Below, piece after piece: positions 5,047 to 6,461 of a DNA stretch of 6,461 nucleotides. Positions within the stretch are counted from its first letter, which is position 1; each line of letters opens with the position of its first letter. The translations under genes and the position numbers were made by a program. Source of the stretch: Microbacteriaceae bacterium (GTDB lineage Bacteria > Actinomycetota > Actinomycetes > Actinomycetales > Microbacteriaceae); the NCBI GenBank assembly GCA_947452355.1, contig CANGCU010000071.1, positions 1 through 6,461 on the forward strand, read 5' to 3'. The notes under the pieces were generated by a model, which saw only the letters and a list, made by a program, of their open reading frames with translations, had not been told where the DNA came from and searched no databases.

Positions 5047-5076
5047 TTGCGTCGCCTGATTTATGGCTAATATGGT
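5047..5076 (+). promoter_or_regulatory. Possible dnaA promoter
   Basis: TTGCGT (5047-5052) followed after 18 bp by TATGGT (5071-5076) is one candidate pair; TAATAT (5068-5073) is an alternative -10 with a short 15-bp spacer. All matches are weak. Either would place the transcript start at or just before the DnaA box at 5080-5088, leaving a short leader of about 20 nt. Confidence 0.35.
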
Positions 5077-5079
5077 GAC

Positions 5080-5088
5080 TTATCCACA
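5080..5088 (+). promoter_or_regulatory. DnaA box (TTATCCACA), perfect consensus
   Basis: TTATCCACA is an exact consensus DnaA box, 14 bp before the dnaA ATG and in the same orientation as the box at 5022 (58 bp apart). At this position bound DnaA would block transcription initiation or early elongation, a plausible basis for dnaA autorepression. Confidence 0.85.
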
Positions 5089-5102
5089 AGCCTGAAAAGA
5101 CA

Positions 5103-6461
5103 ATGCCACACACCCCAGACACCCTCGAATCCCTCTGGCGAAATGTCGTCAATGAGGTCGCTCGCGGTATCGACGTCTCACCTCGAATTCTGGCCGTTGT
5201 CGAATCCGCTGTGCCGCAGGGTGTGATGCAAGAAACGTTGTATCTCGAAGTCGAATCGGATTTTGCTCGAGACATGATTGACCAACGTGCCAGAGACGAA
5301 ATTTTGTCGGCGTTACTCAAGTTCACGACGGAATCTGACCCGGTCAGCAACTTCTCGATCGTTGTCAACCCGACACCGCGGGACGAGCCAGAAAACGAAA
5401 CGTTTGATCACGCGTTCACCGTCACGTCCTCCAGCCCAGAGTCACGCCAATCAACCCCGAGTGATGCTCGGCTGAATCCGAAATACACTTTCGATAACTT
5501 CGTGATTGGTCCATCTAACCGATTCGCTCACGCTGCCGCGCTTGCGGTGGCAGAATCGCCGGCCAAGGCCTACAACCCCCTGTTCGTCTACGGCGGCTCT
5601 GGACTGGGTAAGACCCACTTGCTCCACGCAATCGGTCATTATGCGCAGGGGTTGTTTCCTAACATCAAAGTTCGGTACGTCTCTTCAGAGGAATTCACTA
5701 ACGACTACGTGAACGCTCTTGCCCTCCGGCAAATGCCCAGCTTCAATAAGCGGTATCGCGAAATTGACCTACTTCTGATTGACGATATTCAATTCCTCGG
5801 TGGAAAAGACGCCACCCAGGATTCCTTCTTCCACACGTTCAATACGCTGCACGAGCACGGCAAACAGGTCGTCATCACAAGTGACGTTCCGCCGAAACAA
5901 CTCGTTGGCTTCGAAGAGCGAATGCGGAGCCGTTTCGGGTGGGGCCTCATTACCGATATCCAAGTGCCCGATTTGGAAACTCGAATCGCAATTTTGCGAA
6001 AACGCGTGATGGCTGAGGACCTCGGTATCGACAACGATGTGCTCGAATATATTGCGTCCAAGGTCGCATCGAATATTCGCGAGCTCGAGGGAACACTCAT
6101 TCGCGTCACCGCGTTCGCTAGCTTGAACAGAGTCCCAATTGATTTGTCACTCGTTCAGACGATCCTGAAAGATCTCATCACTCTGGAGGACGGGGACGTG
6201 TCGCCGACCGACATCATCGAGCAGGTCGCCCGGTACTTCGAACTATCGCTCGAGGATCTTTACGGGAATTCGCGCGCGCAGGCGATTGCCCAAGCTAGGC
6301 AGATTGCGATGTATTTGTGTCGCGAACTGACATCCCTTTCGCTTCCTAAAATCGGTCAACTCATTGGCAGGGACCACACGACCGTCATGTACGCCAACAA
6401 CAAAATCAGTGAGCTCATGAAAGAACGTCGGTCGGTGTACAACCAAGTAACCGATCTCACC
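5103..6461 (+). CDS. dnaA: Chromosomal replication initiator DnaA (3' end outside window)
   Basis: The frame is open from ATG 5103 to the window edge, 453 residues, so only a short C-terminal tail is missing. DnaA binds DnaA boxes, melts oriC with ATP and loads the helicase. Domain I (about 1-90) starts with the TLESLW helix. Domain II (about 91-125) is a short, Ser/Pro/acidic linker. Domain III has [19 protein letters not shown] (124-142), Walker A GGSGLGKT (164-171), Walker [10 protein letters not shown] (223-231), sensor I VITSD (257-261), box [13 protein letters not shown] with Arg-finger R277, and sensor II around R326 (NIRELEG). Domain IV has [20 protein letters not shown] (412-431), the DnaA-box-binding signature. 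The ribosome site is weak (GAAAAGA). The gene is divergent from rpmH and preceded by two DnaA boxes. Confidence 0.97.
   Translation, partial: MPHTPDTLESLWRNVVNEVARGIDVSPRILAVVESAVPQGVMQETLYLEVESDFARDMIDQRARDEILSALLKFTTESDPVSNFSIVVNPTPRDEPENETFDHAFTVTSSSPESRQSTPSDARLNPKYTFDNFVIGPSNRFAHAAALAVAESPAKAYNPLFVYGGSGLGKTHLLHAIGHYAQGLFPNIKVRYVSSEEFTNDYVNALALRQMPSFNKRYREIDLLLIDDIQFLGGKDATQDSFFHTFNTLHEHGKQVVITSDVPPKQLVGFEERMRSRFGWGLITDIQVPDLETRIAILRKRVMAEDLGIDNDVLEYIASKVASNIRELEGTLIRVTAFASLNRVPIDLSLVQTILKDLITLEDGDVSPTDIIEQVARYFELSLEDLYGNSRAQAIAQARQIAMYLCRELTSLSLPKIGQLIGRDHTTVMYANNKISELMKERRSVYNQVTDLT

Noticed and set aside
4541..5059. 172-codon open frame on the plus strand opposite rnpA and rpmH, continuing into the control region
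   Set aside because: It overlaps two certain genes, the rpmH promoter and a DnaA box. It has no recognisable domain and no good ribosome site was seen. It is a shadow frame.
4970..5100. Direct repeat CCTGAAAAGA at 4970-4979 and 5091-5100
   Set aside because: Ten bases, partly the rpmH -10 region in one copy and the weak dnaA ribosome site in the other. The different contexts make coincidence the simplest explanation.
4910..5102. oriC within the rpmH/dnaA gap
   Set aside because: Only two DnaA boxes and no long AT-rich unwinding region are present. In actinobacteria oriC normally lies between dnaA and dnaN, beyond the right edge of this window.
5457..5471. CCGAG / CTCGG small hairpin in the dnaA linker region
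   Set aside because: Five base pairs only, inside coding sequence, with no context suggesting function.
1..6461. CRISPR arrays, insertion sequences, tRNA or rRNA genes, defence or mobile systems
   Set aside because: No repeat-spacer pattern, terminal repeats, transposase, integrase, tRNA fold or rRNA segment was seen. The window is filled by conserved housekeeping genes.

Overview
The window is a chromosomal replication-origin neighbourhood of an actinobacterium (Actinomycetota). The evidence is the gene order trxA | parB parA rsmG jag yidC yidD rnpA rpmH | dnaA, the 45-residue L34 protein of actinobacterial type, the single-Gly [10 protein letters not shown] signature in DnaA, and DnaA boxes of both TTGTCCACA and TTATCCACA form. 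Base composition looks only moderately GC-rich and the DnaA linker domain is short. Both would fit a small-genome lineage such as a freshwater Microbacteriaceae-like organism, but that placement is inference and no species can be named from this sequence.

Layout. Positions 1-79 (+) hold the last codons of a thioredoxin gene. It converges on parB across a 78-bp gap with a weak terminator-like stem. Positions 158-4909 (-) form one tightly packed eight-gene run, transcribed right to left as rpmH, rnpA, yidD, yidC, jag, rsmG, parA, parB. Junctions are +9, +2, -4, -1, +6, +89 and +1 nt, so translational coupling is likely along most of it. A promoter with TTGACT and TATTCT separated by 17 bp lies upstream of rpmH. 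Positions 4910-5102 are the divergent control region between rpmH and dnaA, with two DnaA boxes. Positions 5103-6461 (+) hold nearly all of dnaA; only its last residues run off the window. No gap between genes exceeds 300 bp.

Function. DnaA starts replication, and the actinobacterial oriC usually lies between dnaA and dnaN, just beyond the right edge. ParA and ParB segregate the new origins using parS. One perfect parS is in the parA leader and one 15/16 site spans the jag/rsmG junction. The rpmH-rnpA-yidD-yidC-jag block supplies a ribosomal protein, the RNase P protein subunit, membrane-protein insertion factors and an RNA-binding protein. RsmG methylates 16S rRNA.

This is a conserved housekeeping locus, and I see no undescribed gene system. 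The most unusual signals are structural. A 34-bp near-perfect palindrome inside rnpA is fully paired on the mRNA strand because its only mismatch becomes a G-U pair. A parS site has a single departure from consensus that is the base creating the jag stop codon. A small hairpin abuts the rpmH ribosome binding site.
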